Below are positions 31,552-40,820 of a DNA stretch of 64,000 nt, piece after piece. The stretch covers positions 62,001-126,000 of the forward strand of contig JARUKX010000001.1 of NCBI GenBank assembly GCA_029688825.1, given 5' to 3'. Every line of letters starts with the position of its first letter. Within the stretch, counting starts at the first letter, position 1. Both the position numbers and the translations under genes were made by a program. Below the pieces are notes generated by a model. That model did not search any database, was not told the DNA's origin, and saw only the letters and a program-made list of their open reading frames with translations. Source of the DNA: Haloarculaceae archaeon H-GB1-1 (lineage in GTDB: Archaea; Halobacteriota; Halobacteria; Halobacteriales; Haloarculaceae).

Positions 31552-33945
31552 TCAATCGTCGGCAGCGGGCATCTCGACCGCCGCGGGGGTCGACTCGGGA
31601 CGCTCGGCCGCGTGCGGGTCCCACTCCAGGTCGCCGTCGTAGTGGAACGCCCGGTTGTCTTGCTCGGGGTCGACGACGGTCACCGACAGCCAGCCGTTGT
31701 CGAGCAGTTCCCGTATCTCGTCGTTGCTGGCCAGTATCTCGGTGACGGTATCGACCGGTGCGTGGACGACCGTCGACAGGCGAATCGGCTGGTGGTAGGG
31801 AACGTCGTCCGCGGCGTACAGCGATTGCAGCGGCAGGCCGGTCATCAGGTCGCCGCCGTTGCCCTGGTAGACCCCGACGTTTCCGACCGGATTCTGCGTG
31901 ATCTTCGACCCGCTTCCGAACGCCGCGGTGTCGACGGTCGCGAAGTAATACTGAGCGTTGATCCACTGGGTCACGACCATCGGCCCGGTCAGGATGTCCT
32001 CCAACGCCTCGCCGTCGGCGTCGGTCGACCAGTCGTAGGAGTGGAGGAAGGCGCGGCCGTCGAGGTCCAGGTCGGCGGTCAGGTCTCGCGGGCCGACGAC
32101 GAAGCTCGCGTTTCCGGCCAGCCCCCACTCCGGACGCGTCTCGGCCCAGTCGGCGGCACGCCGCTCGACGGCGTCGACGGGGTCGTCTGCCTCGTCGGCC
32201 ATCGCGTCGGTGCGCTCGGCCGCCGCGCCGGCCCGAGCGACGGCCAGGTCCTCGCGGAGCTGCGACACGTCTTCCTCGTGGCTCGCCGGAACGTCGGAAT
32301 CGAACAGCGTGACCTCGTCCGTGGTCGTGTTGTGTTCGGCCGCGAGGAACACGGTGTCGTCGGGAATCTCGTGGCCCCGGTCCGCGAGTGCGTCCCTGAC
32401 CGCGTCGTCGTTGCAGATGCTCGCGAGGACGCGCGCGTTCGGGCCGCCGGGGTTGCCGGCACAGGCCCCGCAGTCCAGACTGGAGTCGAACGGATTGTTC
32501 GCGGTCTCGCTGGCGTGGCCGGTGAACACGACCAGCCGGCCGAACTGCTCCCAGCCCATCAGCGAGAAGGCGGTCTCGGCGTACGCCACCTTCTCCTCCA
32601 GCGTGAGTCCCTCGCGGAGCGGCGTGACGGCGTCGGGGTTGTAGTCGACCGTCGGCTCGCAGAACTCGTGGTGGTCCGGGACGCTCTCGTCGGCGGTATC
32701 GCGGACTCGGGAGACGCGACCGGGCAAGAGCGTCCGCGCCGTGAGTCCGAGTCCGTAGGCGACGCCGGTACTCTCGACGAAGCTGAACACGGTCGCCGCG
32801 TTGGACCGGAGCGACTTCAGCAGCGACGCGCTCGCGTCGCGGAGTCCTGACCGGCGGTCGTAGGTCGCTTGCTCGCCGTCCGCGGCCCCCTCGGGACGGT
32901 CCGTGATCCGGTGTTCCGGTTCGACTATCGGCGGGCACGCGTCGACGGCCACGTCGTCGTCGTATCCCTCGTAGCGCATCGGGACGCCGAAGAAGCCGGC
33001 GTAGCCGTGGGTCTCGTACGGACCCGCGGCTTCGAGGTGGCGGCGGAAGACTTCCGAGCGAGTGTCGATGCAGAAGACCAGCTGTGCTGCCGGCCGGGAG
33101 TCGTCGCCCGAGAGCGTCTCGGCTTCGGCGGTGACGGCGTCGACCAGTTCCTCGCGGTAGCTGGCCTCCCACGCTTCGAGGACGACTGCTGCCGGTGGCG
33201 TCTCCGACTGTTCGGCCGTCGACTGCTCCCGGTAGATCGGTTCGTCCATCGTATCGACGAGCGTCAGGCGGACCGCGAGGTACTCGACCAGCGTGATCGG
33301 ATGGGCGTCCTGCCAGTCGTTCTCCTCGTCGGACCGCCGCTTGATGAAGCCGGTCCAGCCCGGAAGCGCGGCCAGGTGCTGCTCGAAGACGTCCTCCCAG
33401 CGGCCCTCGGGTTGCCCGGAGAGTGCCGCCTCGATCGCCTCGATGGGGTCCGACGGGAGATCGTCCGCCGACCCGATAGCCGGAATCTCGTCGTCGTGCG
33501 GTGCGACCGCGCGCCAGGCGGCCCAGAAGCCGTCGTCACGGTCCGGCATCGACCAGGTCGCCACGCCCTGGTCGAGGAACGTCGACAACCACTTCGTCAG
33601 TACGTCGTCGACGGGGCTGGCCGAGTCGGCCTCGCTCGGGTCGTCGCCGTCGTTCAGCCGCTCCAGAAGCGTTTCGGGGTCCGCCTCGACGCCGTGCGAT
33701 GTGGCGGTCTCTGCGAGGACGTCGGGGTCGATGCGACCGGACTCCCACGCGCGGCGGATCGTGTCCGCGTCGGGATAGCCCTGCCCGGCGAATCGGTCGG
33801 CTCCGTCACGAACCGCCTCGTGGAACGGGCGATCCTCGAAGCCGGAGAGGGGGTTGGCGGTCACGAACGAGTGCACGGGCCAGACCGCTCCGACCACGTC
33901 GGCTGCGCGTTCGATGCTGTCACGAATTGCGTGTTCAATACTCAT
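31552..33945 (-). CDS. dabA: DabA-type inorganic carbon uptake subunit (DUF2309, beta-CA-like)
   Basis: Large cytoplasmic subunit of the DAB system that traps CO2 as bicarbonate, 797 residues. The family's zinc-site residues can be placed: VFCIDTRSEVFRRHLE (Cys and Asp near 290-292), FTGHASETANNPF (His near 476) and DCGACAGNPGGPNARV (Cys near 491). HNTTTDEV and the C-terminal IRLSTVVHAPVDTV are further DUF2309 landmarks. Start ATG 33945 (MSIEHAIRDSIERAADVV) overlaps the dabB stop by 11 bases. Known DabA needs DabB for activity. Confidence 0.93.
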   Translation of the reverse strand: MSIEHAIRDSIERAADVVGAVWPVHSFVTANPLSGFEDRPFHEAVRDGADRFAGQGYPDADTIRRAWESGRIDPDVLAETATSHGVEADPETLLERLNDGDDPSEADSASPVDDVLTKWLSTFLDQGVATWSMPDRDDGFWAAWRAVAPHDDEIPAIGSADDLPSDPIEAIEAALSGQPEGRWEDVFEQHLAALPGWTGFIKRRSDEENDWQDAHPITLVEYLAVRLTLVDTMDEPIYREQSTAEQSETPPAAVVLEAWEASYREELVDAVTAEAETLSGDDSRPAAQLVFCIDTRSEVFRRHLEAAGPYETHGYAGFFGVPMRYEGYDDDVAVDACPPIVEPEHRITDRPEGAADGEQATYDRRSGLRDASASLLKSLRSNAATVFSFVESTGVAYGLGLTARTLLPGRVSRVRDTADESVPDHHEFCEPTVDYNPDAVTPLREGLTLEEKVAYAETAFSLMGWEQFGRLVVFTGHASETANNPFDSSLDCGACAGNPGGPNARVLASICNDDAVRDALADRGHEIPDDTVFLAAEHNTTTDEVTLFDSDVPASHEEDVSQLREDLAVARAGAAAERTDAMADEADDPVDAVERRAADWAETRPEWGLAGNASFVVGPRDLTADLDLDGRAFLHSYDWSTDADGEALEDILTGPMVVTQWINAQYYFATVDTAAFGSGSKITQNPVGNVGVYQGNGGDLMTGLPLQSLYAADDVPYHQPIRLSTVVHAPVDTVTEILASNDEIRELLDNGWLSVTVVDPEQDNRAFHYDGDLEWDPHAAERPESTPAAVEMPAADD

Positions 33946-35419
33946 AGTAGTCCTCCGTGTTCGTGAGAACGGTGTCCGGCGTCGGCTGCGAATGGTTCAG
34001 TAGCATGACGTAGAGGCGCTTGCTGGAGCGGTGCCAGCCCCGGTCGACCGCGACGTAGGCCGCGACGAACGCCACGGCGATCAGTCCGTGAACGGCCGTC
34101 AGCTCCGCGGGGGCAGCGGTGGGGACGCCGACGAGCGCCGCCGAGACGGCCGAGTACACGCCGGCGTACAGGCCGATGGCCGCGAGGAAGACGGCGGGGA
34201 AGCCCACGTAGCGGAGCGTGGCCGGAAGCGACTCGCTCGTGAGGACCGTCCGGGTCGCGTGCAACGTGGTCAACACCACGAACAGCGGCAACAGCAGGCC
34301 GCTTCCGAGGTGGGTACCCTCTCCGGTGAGGACGCCGAAGAGTGCGCCACCAGCGATGCCGACCACCGCGGTGACTGCTCCACCGCGCAGACCGACGCCC
34401 GTCGTCGGCTTCTCCTCGGGACTGCGGTGCTCCACGGCCTCGCCCGACGAGAGGAACAGGTACGCCTTGTAGAATCCGTGGAGTATCAGGTGCGTGAGGG
34501 CGGCCCCGAAGAAGCCCAGGCCCGCCTGCATGATCATGAAGCCCATCTGTCCGGTGGTCGAACAGCCGAGCTTGTTCTTCACGGCCGGCTGGACCGACTT
34601 CATGAGCTTCCCGACGAGCGCGCTCAGGCCGCCGACGACCGTCACGACGAGCATGAGTTCCAGTTCGGCCGTCATCACCGGTGCGAACCGCGTCAGGAGG
34701 ACCCCGCCGGCGTTGACGAAGCCCGCGTGCATCAGCGCCGAGGCCGGCGTCGGCGCGGTCATCGACGACATGAGCCAGCCGTGGAAGGGGACCAGCGCCG
34801 ACTGTATCGCCGCCGCCAGGAGGAGCGCACCGCCGGCGACCAGTGCGGTCACCGTCGAGAGCTGGTCGACCTGTGGTAGGATTCCCGAGACGGTCGCCGC
34901 GCCGGTCGCGTTCCAGAGGACGCCCACGCCGACGGCCAGCGAAAGCGTGCTGGCGACGAAGTACTTTCGGGCGTGGGAAGCCGCCGACCGAGCCTGTGGC
35001 CACCCGCGGACGTGCCCGACGAGATCGGCCATCACGAGTCCCATCGACAGCCACGCCAGCACGAACAGCGCGAGGTGGTCGGCGGCTGCCAGGACGGCCA
35101 CGAACAGCGTGAACGCGAATATCCGGGTGTAGAACCGGGTCATCCCCTTCGTTCCCGCCATGTACCGGCGTCCGTAGCTGTGAACGACGCCGCTGAAGAA
35201 CGTCACGACGGTCCACAGCAGGACCGTCAGGCCATCGATGGCGAACGGCCCGACGACGACGCCCGTCCAGTCGCTTCGAACGGTCCAGACGAGCACTGCG
35301 ACACTCACGAGCCACGCAGCCCAGACGACCCGCGTCGACAGCGCGGCGACGAGCGGCGTCGACTCGGTCGATACATCCGGAATCCGTCCGATAGTCTTCG
35401 GTTCGTGTTCGTTGGCCAT
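33935..35419 (-). CDS. dabB: DabB-type subunit (NuoL/ND5-like proton channel of DAB system)
   Basis: Membrane partner of DabA, 494 residues with about 13 hydrophobic segments. It resembles the NADH-quinone oxidoreductase antiporter subunit: GVVHSYGRRYMAG near the start, SMTAPTPASALMHAGFVNAG and NKLGCSTTGQMGFMIMQAGLGFF. Absence of other nuo genes and the following dabA identify it. ATG 35419 (MANEHEPKTIG) is chosen; an in-frame TTG at 35491 closer to a TATA-like box (about 35510-35519) would add 24 residues. Cation-gradient-driven. Confidence 0.9.
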   Translation of the reverse strand: MANEHEPKTIGRIPDVSTESTPLVAALSTRVVWAAWLVSVAVLVWTVRSDWTGVVVGPFAIDGLTVLLWTVVTFFSGVVHSYGRRYMAGTKGMTRFYTRIFAFTLFVAVLAAADHLALFVLAWLSMGLVMADLVGHVRGWPQARSAASHARKYFVASTLSLAVGVGVLWNATGAATVSGILPQVDQLSTVTALVAGGALLLAAAIQSALVPFHGWLMSSMTAPTPASALMHAGFVNAGGVLLTRFAPVMTAELELMLVVTVVGGLSALVGKLMKSVQPAVKNKLGCSTTGQMGFMIMQAGLGFFGAALTHLILHGFYKAYLFLSSGEAVEHRSPEEKPTTGVGLRGGAVTAVVGIAGGALFGVLTGEGTHLGSGLLLPLFVVLTTLHATRTVLTSESLPATLRYVGFPAVFLAAIGLYAGVYSAVSAALVGVPTAAPAELTAVHGLIAVAFVAAYVAVDRGWHRSSKRLYVMLLNHSQPTPDTVLTNTEDYYEY

Positions 35420-35777
35420 CGTTTGCGTTCGGACCGGGAGCCCGGCGCGAGCGTTCGGTCGCTCGTACCGGAATCCGGTCGTCCTTACCAACTAATCGAA
35501 CAGAATGTGTGTTAAATCCTTCTATGCTCACGATTCGTTCTGATAAACCATTATAGATGACCATATCGTTGTTGGATGTCAACGAAGGCCATACGGATGC
35601 GGGTCGGAAGGAATCGGATTCTCGCAACTCAGAATCGGTCAGAACTGGATGGTCGAAATCCTGAGACTGCGCTTCGGAAACCGCGGACCTGGTGCTCGCA
35701 GGTAGCGAACAGTCGAGAACAAACAGTCGGGGAATCGACGGCGAGACGCGACGGACGACGGCTCTCAGCCCGTCGGG
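35420..35777. other. Intergenic region upstream of dabBA
   Basis: 358 bases between the DAB operon start and the stop of the Lrp-type gene. On the minus strand GGATTTAACA (35510-35519) is the best TATA-like box and would give a leader of about 70 bases to ATG 35419. No gene seen. Confidence 0.45.
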
Positions 35778-36242
35778 CTACTCCGGCGAGAACTTCCCGA
35801 ACGGCGTCGTCTCGTGGCTCCTGACCAGCACCTCGTCGGCGACGGTCAGCCCCATGTCCAGTAGCTCCTGTGCGACCGGCGTGATGTCGTCGTCGTTCTC
35901 GCCGACGACGGTCACGAGGAGGTTCTGCTCGCCGGTGACCAGCTCCTGCACGGAGACGACGCCGGGGACGTCGAGGACGTCCGCGATGAGTTCACCCCGC
36001 TCCGGGATCGAGGCCGTACAGAACAACAACATCCGGAGGGGATACCCCGACTTCTGGTAGTCGACCTCGGCAGAGTATCCCTTGATGACGTCCTCGGATT
36101 CGAGTCGTTGAATCCGCTTGCGGACCGTACTCCCGGACGTGCCGGTCCGGTCCGCGATGTCTCCCGACGACGTGTTCCGAGCGTCGGCTTGCAACGAGTG
36201 AAGAATCGCCTCGTCGACGTCGTCGATGTCGTCGCTTCCCAT
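35778..36242 (-). CDS. Lrp/AsnC family transcription regulator
   Basis: A 154-residue regulator with an N-terminal helix-turn-helix (DIDDVDEAILHSLQADARNT, then GTSGSTVRKRIQRLESEDVIKGY) and a C-terminal RAM/AsnC ligand-binding domain (LLFCTASIPERGELIADVLD, NLLVTVVGEN). Amino acids or similar small molecules are usual ligands. It lies just upstream of the dabBA-carbonic anhydrase cluster in the same direction, making that cluster its likeliest target (inference from position). Confidence 0.9.
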   Translation of the reverse strand: MGSDDIDDVDEAILHSLQADARNTSSGDIADRTGTSGSTVRKRIQRLESEDVIKGYSAEVDYQKSGYPLRMLLFCTASIPERGELIADVLDVPGVVSVQELVTGEQNLLVTVVGENDDDITPVAQELLDMGLTVADEVLVRSHETTPFGKFSPE

Positions 36243-36344
36243 GGCACGCTATTGGACGGTCCGGGGCAAAGGAGCTTCGACTGTCGGGGTCCGTACGGCT
36301 CCGCGAGACCGTCCAGCGCCAATGTGGCCGACAGCGTCGACGCG

Positions 36345-36764
36345 CTACGGATTCGGAACCGTGTACACGGGGACCGAACTGTGCCGGACCACGTAGTCCG
36401 TAACGCTTCCGAGGAACCGGTGCTCGAGGTCGCCGTGACCGCGGGCACCCATGACGACGACGTCGATGTCGTGGTCCTCGACGTACCCGAGAATCCGTCT
36501 CGCTGGTCGCCCGTCCTCTATCGCCGTGACGACGTCGACGCCGGCTTCGCGGGCCGTTTCGGCGTGTGACTCCAGGTACTCGTTGCCCTCGCGTTCGAGT
36601 GGGTCGCGCGCGCTCTGGATCGAAACGTCGAACGACACGGTGTCGATGACGTGCAAGACGTGGATTCGCGCGTCGTCTCGGGCCGCGATTTCGACCGCGT
36701 GGGCCATGGCTGCGTCTGCGCTGGGACTACCGTCGGTCGGAACGAGGATTTCGTCGTGCATCAC
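36345..36764 (-). CDS. Universal stress protein UspA family
   Basis: A 139-residue Usp domain: ILVPTDGSPSADAAMAHAVEIA at the start and the ATP-binding signature MGARGHGDLEHRFLGS followed by VVRHSSVPVYTVP. It is a paralogue of the protein at 12.2 kb. It appears to be its own transcription unit. Confidence 0.93.
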   Translation of the reverse strand: MMHDEILVPTDGSPSADAAMAHAVEIAARDDARIHVLHVIDTVSFDVSIQSARDPLEREGNEYLESHAETAREAGVDVVTAIEDGRPARRILGYVEDHDIDVVVMGARGHGDLEHRFLGSVTDYVVRHSSVPVYTVPNP

Positions 36765-36825
36765 GTACCGTGACGAGTGGAAAACACGTCAATGCTTGGC
36801 ACGCTCGACCGTCGAGACGACGCGC

Positions 36826-37611
36826 TCAGCGGTACGTCTCCGCGAGGGCGTCGAGCGCTTCGTGGTGTTCCGTGGTGTGTGGTGCGGTCAGCGGCGAGAC
36901 GCTGACGCGGCCCTCGACGACGGCGCGACGGTCGGTCCCCTCGGGGTCCGGGACGTCACCCTCGGCCATCAGCTCCCAGATGCGGTCGTGGAGGACCACG
37001 GTCTCGCCGTCACGCTCCGCGTCCATCATGTAGGCGTGAGAGGGGCGCGTGATCTCCATCGGTGCGGGGTCGTCGCCCGGCATCGGCGCGTTGACGTTGA
37101 GGTAGTCGGCGTGGTCGAACACGCCGGCATCCACGGCGTGTTCGGTGAGGTAGGTCGCCGCGTTCGCGGCCTCCCTGTAATCGCCGTTCGTCACGTCGAG
37201 ATCGCGCCACGTGGTGTCCTCGGGGACCGGGACGTACAGCGAGACCGCGATCGCGGGCACGTCGAAGAAGGCCGCTTCGACGGCCGCGCTGATCGTTCCG
37301 GAGCGACCGAGGACGTACTCGCCGAGGTTCGCGCCCCGGTTGATGCCCGACACGACGAGATCCGCGTCGGGGACCAGCGCCTCCAGCCCGGCGACCACGC
37401 AGTCCGAGGGCGTGCCTTCGATGGAGTACCCGAGTTCGTGATCGGTCACGTCGACGTCGTGGCTCATCGCCCGACCGACCGCGCTCTGGTCGTCGGCGGG
37501 GGCGACGGCCGTTACGTTCCCGACCGACGAGAGCGCGTCGTAGAGCGCGCGAAAGCCGGTGCTCTCGATGCCGTCGTCGTTCGTCAGGAGGATGTCCGGC
37601 GACTCGTCCAT
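36826..37611 (-). CDS. surE: 5'/3'-nucleotidase SurE
   Basis: Metal-dependent nucleotidase acting on nucleoside monophosphates, 261 residues. The N-terminal metal-binding NDDGIESTGFRAL (family N-D-D-G-x6-G), GINRGANLG and AVSGTP-like segment (YSIEGTPSDCV) are all present. The distal region (VNAPMPGD) matches family too. It follows the Rsm22-like gene on the same strand after 48 bases. Confidence 0.95.
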   Translation of the reverse strand: MDESPDILLTNDDGIESTGFRALYDALSSVGNVTAVAPADDQSAVGRAMSHDVDVTDHELGYSIEGTPSDCVVAGLEALVPDADLVVSGINRGANLGEYVLGRSGTISAAVEAAFFDVPAIAVSLYVPVPEDTTWRDLDVTNGDYREAANAATYLTEHAVDAGVFDHADYLNVNAPMPGDDPAPMEITRPSHAYMMDAERDGETVVLHDRIWELMAEGDVPDPEGTDRRAVVEGRVSVSPLTAPHTTEHHEALDALAETYR

Positions 37612-37659
37612 ATCGCCTCTGTGAGTGACACTCCCAAAAGCCCACCGCTCGGGCCTGCC

Positions 37660-39093
37660 CTACACGGCCGCGTCGACGACGACCTCGCCGTCGACGACGA
37701 GATTGTACGCCTCCTCGTCGTCGTTCCAGAGAACGAGGACGTTCTCGAAGAACAGGAGATCGCCGTAGTCGGCGTCCCCGAGATCGGCGTTCAGGACGGA
37801 CGGCTCGGTGAGGACCGCGTAGTGGTCGATGCGCTCGCTGCCGTCGCCGAGGAGGTAGAGCGGGTTCCCGCCTTCCTCGTCGGGGTCGCGTCGCGCGTCG
37901 TCGCGACCGCGAGAGAGGTCGTGGCTCAGCTTGATGGCCGCGAGGTCGATGCGATTGGTGACGTGCTTCTCCATGGCGTCCATCCGCGCGACGTGGCTGA
38001 CGTCGAGGTCGACGTCGTACTTCTTGCGACCGTCCTTCCTGAGGACGGAATACGCGTACTGCACGTCGACGTTGACGAACTCGCCCTTCCCGGCACCGGC
38101 CTCGTCGAGGCGCATCTGGAACCCCGGGACGTCGAGGTCGGGTTTCACGTCGAACGACCAGCACTCGCTCTCGGGGGTCGCCCCCTCCCAGAGCCGCACC
38201 GTCGGGCCGTAGACGTTCAGCGGCCCCGCGTCAGCGACAGCCCGCTCGATCCGCCGAAGGCCGATGGCCGTGTTCTTGTCGGCGGGGGCGAGCGCCACGA
38301 TCGTGCCGTCGTCGTCGAGCGCGTCGGCGTACGTCTCGACGACGCTGACCGGGTCGTCGAGTTCGCTCAGGACGTTGCCGAACAGGATCAGGTCGTAGGG
38401 TCCCTCCGGCTCGAACGCCTCCGCAGTCTCCCGGTGGACTGTGGTATCGACGTGGCCCTCGACGGTATCGAGCATCGGTTCGAGGACGTCAGCAGCGGCG
38501 CTGGGCTCGACGGCGTGGTAGTCCACGAGCGCGTCGTCCGGGGCGAGGTCGAGCAGGCCGAGGGCCGGCCCGCCGACGCCCGCCCCCACGTCGAGGACGC
38601 GAAGTCCCTTCGGCAGGAGGCCGTCGCGAGCGAGGTCCGCGAAGACGTACTGGCTGGCGGCGTAGTAGTCGGGGAGGTGGTAGATGGCGTACGCCAGCGC
38701 GGTCAGCCGGTCGTACTCGACGGAGTCGCCCTGGAGGTAGTCCTCCTTGACCTGTCGGAGTCGCGCCCGGAGACGGTCGCCGCCGGTGTCGTCCGGCCAG
38801 CCAGCCCCGAACTCCTCGACCAGCACGTCCTCCAGAGCCATCGAAAGGTCCTGCGGGACGCGCTCGACGCCGTGGAAGGTGACGGATAGCGGTTCGTCGG
38901 CGACCGGGACGAACGAACCGTCGTCCCGCTCGACGAGTCCGAGCGAGACGGCCTCCTCACGGAGGACCTGCCTGACAGCGGCGGGATGGGGCGCTCCCTC
39001 GACGTATTCGAAAATCTCCTCGGGGTCGATGGGGCGGACCGACTGGAGGTACTTCGCGTTCGAGACGACTTGCTCTCGTTGTTCTTGGTTCAT
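37660..39093 (-). CDS. Rsm22-like class I SAM-dependent methyltransferase
   Basis: A 477-residue protein combining an N-terminal helical region of about 170 residues with a Rossmann methyltransferase domain: motif I is LRVLDVGAGVGGPALGLL near residue 173, then YHAVEPSAAA (acidic ribose-binding residue) and LILFGNVLSELDD. This layout fits the Rsm22 family (PF09243), associated with the small ribosomal subunit. Its target in archaea is not established. The start overlaps the stop of the prephenate dehydrogenase gene by four bases (39090-39093), so it is in that operon. Confidence 0.82.
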   Translation of the reverse strand: MNQEQREQVVSNAKYLQSVRPIDPEEIFEYVEGAPHPAAVRQVLREEAVSLGLVERDDGSFVPVADEPLSVTFHGVERVPQDLSMALEDVLVEEFGAGWPDDTGGDRLRARLRQVKEDYLQGDSVEYDRLTALAYAIYHLPDYYAASQYVFADLARDGLLPKGLRVLDVGAGVGGPALGLLDLAPDDALVDYHAVEPSAAADVLEPMLDTVEGHVDTTVHRETAEAFEPEGPYDLILFGNVLSELDDPVSVVETYADALDDDGTIVALAPADKNTAIGLRRIERAVADAGPLNVYGPTVRLWEGATPESECWSFDVKPDLDVPGFQMRLDEAGAGKGEFVNVDVQYAYSVLRKDGRKKYDVDLDVSHVARMDAMEKHVTNRIDLAAIKLSHDLSRGRDDARRDPDEEGGNPLYLLGDGSERIDHYAVLTEPSVLNADLGDADYGDLLFFENVLVLWNDDEEAYNLVVDGEVVVDAAV

Positions 39094-39827
39094 CTGGCGT
39101 CTTCGTAGAGTCGCTGGAACGTTTCGCGGTCGGCGTCCGCGAGCTGTGCGGCGGCGGCGGCCACGTCGTCGGCACCGTCGAAGGCGTCCTGGATGTCGGC
39201 GTAGACGCGAGGGTCGCCGTCGGTGACCTGCTCGAGCAGGTCGAACAGGCCCTCGGAGATGGGGGTCGCGAACGCGTCGTCGACGTCGTCCGCGGCGAGA
39301 CCGAACGCGAGAACCGCAGCGTGGGCGCGCGCTTGCACCGTCTCCATGGCCTCGTCGTGCTCGTCGGCCGTGGTCTCGAAGACGTCGTTGCCAGCCGCTT
39401 CGAGCGCGTCTCGAAGCCGGTCGGTGACGGGGCCGACGTGGTCCGCGACGACGGCGACGTTCCCCGGCGCGTTGGTCGCCGAGAACAGCGGGTGGAAGCT
39501 CACGCGCTCGACTTCGGGGGCATGTTCGGCCATCGCCGAAATCGGGTCGGCCATCGCGCCGGAGACGTCGACGACCGCCTCCGTCGCCCGGGCTGCGTAC
39601 TCTGCGATGGCGTCGGCAGCGGCGGGGAGCGGCACCGCGATGCAGATCACGTCGAAGGACTCACCGGTCTCGCTCTCGACCGTGCGCCCGTCGACGCCCT
39701 CGGCAGCGGCGCGGGCTGCCTCCTCGTCGAGGTCCGTGAACGCCACGTCGAGGTCGGACACCGACGAGTCGACGCTCCGGGCGAACCAGCGCCCCATCTC
39801 GCCCGCGCCGACGACGAGCAGTTTCAT
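39090..39827 (-). CDS. tyrA: Prephenate dehydrogenase
   Basis: NAD(P)-dependent enzyme making 4-hydroxyphenylpyruvate from prephenate for tyrosine, 245 residues. The N-terminal Rossmann motif is VVGAGEMGRWFARS; VDVSGAMADPISAM and VSFHPLFSA contain the region with the substrate-binding His, and the C-terminal helical domain (ADEHDEAMETVQARAHAAVLA) matches TyrA. It supplies the step after the chorismate mutase at 21.4 kb. It leads the operon with the Rsm22-like methyltransferase. Confidence 0.92.
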   Translation of the reverse strand: MKLLVVGAGEMGRWFARSVDSSVSDLDVAFTDLDEEAARAAAEGVDGRTVESETGESFDVICIAVPLPAAADAIAEYAARATEAVVDVSGAMADPISAMAEHAPEVERVSFHPLFSATNAPGNVAVVADHVGPVTDRLRDALEAAGNDVFETTADEHDEAMETVQARAHAAVLAFGLAADDVDDAFATPISEGLFDLLEQVTDGDPRVYADIQDAFDGADDVAAAAAQLADADRETFQRLYEDAR

Positions 39828-39910
39828 TGCACCCAGTTATCCCGCCGCGTTTCAAAAGGCGTTCGGTCGGCCCACCGACGCGGTTGCGGCGAACCTCCCG
39901 TGCTCCGGTG

Positions 39911-39919
39911 CTTATATCA
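39911..39919 (+). promoter_or_regulatory. TATA-like box of FAH-family gene
   Basis: CTTATATCA centred about 28 bases before ATG 39943; leaderless promoter, on the opposite side of the divergent prephenate dehydrogenase gene. Confidence 0.5.
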
Positions 39920-39942
39920 CACACGGGGGCGATTGCCACGGC

Positions 39943-40716
39943 ATGAAGCGCGTCCGTTTCCGCGATTCTGCTGGCAACGTCCGCGGGGGACGCTGGACCA
40001 CCGTCGACGGTGAAGACGTGGTCACTGCCGCCGCCGGTCCCTACGGTCGCATCGCGTTCGGCGACGAGACGTACTCCCCCGACGAGGTGGACATCCTCGC
40101 CCCCTGTGAGCCGACGAAGATCGTCTGTATCGGCCTGAACTACGAGGACCACGCAGCCGAGACGGGGAAGGACGTTCCCGACCGGCCGATGCTGTTCCTC
40201 AAGCCTCCCAACACGGTCGCGACGCACGGCCAGCGTGTCACGGTCCCCGCCGACAAGGAGCGAATCGACTTCGAGGCCGAACTCGCCGTCGTCATCGGCG
40301 AGCAGTGCCGAAACGTGTCCGCCAGCGGTGCCGAGGACGTCATCGCCGGGTACACTTGCATGAACGACCTCTCCAATCGCGACGACCAGCGCGTCGAGCA
40401 GAACTGGGTCCGTGGGAAGGCCTTCGACGACGCCGCCCCCATCGGCCCGCTACTCGCGACGCCGGAACACCTCAAAGACGACGCGACGATCGAGTCGCGC
40501 GTCAACGGCGACACGCGACAGTCCTCCTCTATCGACAACCTCATCTTCTCGATTCCGGAACTCATCGAGGAGATCACGGCGTACATGACCCTCGAACCCG
40601 GTGACGTCATCTCGACGGGGACGCCCGCCGGCGTCGGCCCGCTCGAAGACGGCGACGAGGTGGAGATCGAGATCGAAGGAATCGGCACGCTGCGACACAC
40701 CGTCCACGTTCCCTGA
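39943..40716 (+). CDS. Fumarylacetoacetate hydrolase-family protein
   Basis: A 257-residue FAH-fold enzyme: PTKIVCIGLNYEDHAAE, PMLFLKPPNTVATHGQ, then the metal-binding Glu residues in RIDFEAELAVVIG, and TAYMTLEPGDVISTGTPAGVGP near the end. Family members hydrolyse C-C bonds, decarboxylate oxaloacetate or isomerise keto acids; the true substrate is not visible. The position next to tyrosine-pathway genes does not by itself show a role in aromatic breakdown. Confidence 0.9.
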   Translation: MKRVRFRDSAGNVRGGRWTTVDGEDVVTAAAGPYGRIAFGDETYSPDEVDILAPCEPTKIVCIGLNYEDHAAETGKDVPDRPMLFLKPPNTVATHGQRVTVPADKERIDFEAELAVVIGEQCRNVSASGAEDVIAGYTCMNDLSNRDDQRVEQNWVRGKAFDDAAPIGPLLATPEHLKDDATIESRVNGDTRQSSSIDNLIFSIPELIEEITAYMTLEPGDVISTGTPAGVGPLEDGDEVEIEIEGIGTLRHTVHVP

Positions 40717-40795
40717 GCCCCCCGATTCAACTCGTTTTGCTGGCCACTCGTCCTCCGCAGCGTCGGCTCACGGCAGCGAAGGACAACGCATAAGA

Positions 40796-40809
40796 TTAGG
40801 CTGCCCTAA
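40796..40809. promoter_or_regulatory. TTAGG-CTGC-CCTAA palindrome before GMC operon
   Basis: Perfect 5-base arms TTAGG (40796-40800) and CCTAA (40805-40809), four-base spacer, 12 bases before ATG 40821. The pattern recalls DtxR/IdeR-type iron-repressor operators (TTAGG...CCTAA). Its position just before a start codon suits repression, but it is a single short match. Confidence 0.35.
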
Positions 40810-40820
40810 AATGCGACAAG

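Noticed and set aside
31532-33172. 546-residue minus-strand frame in another phase within dabA
   Set aside because: Alternate phase of dabA with Arg/Gly-rich text; dabA itself is recognised by family motifs.
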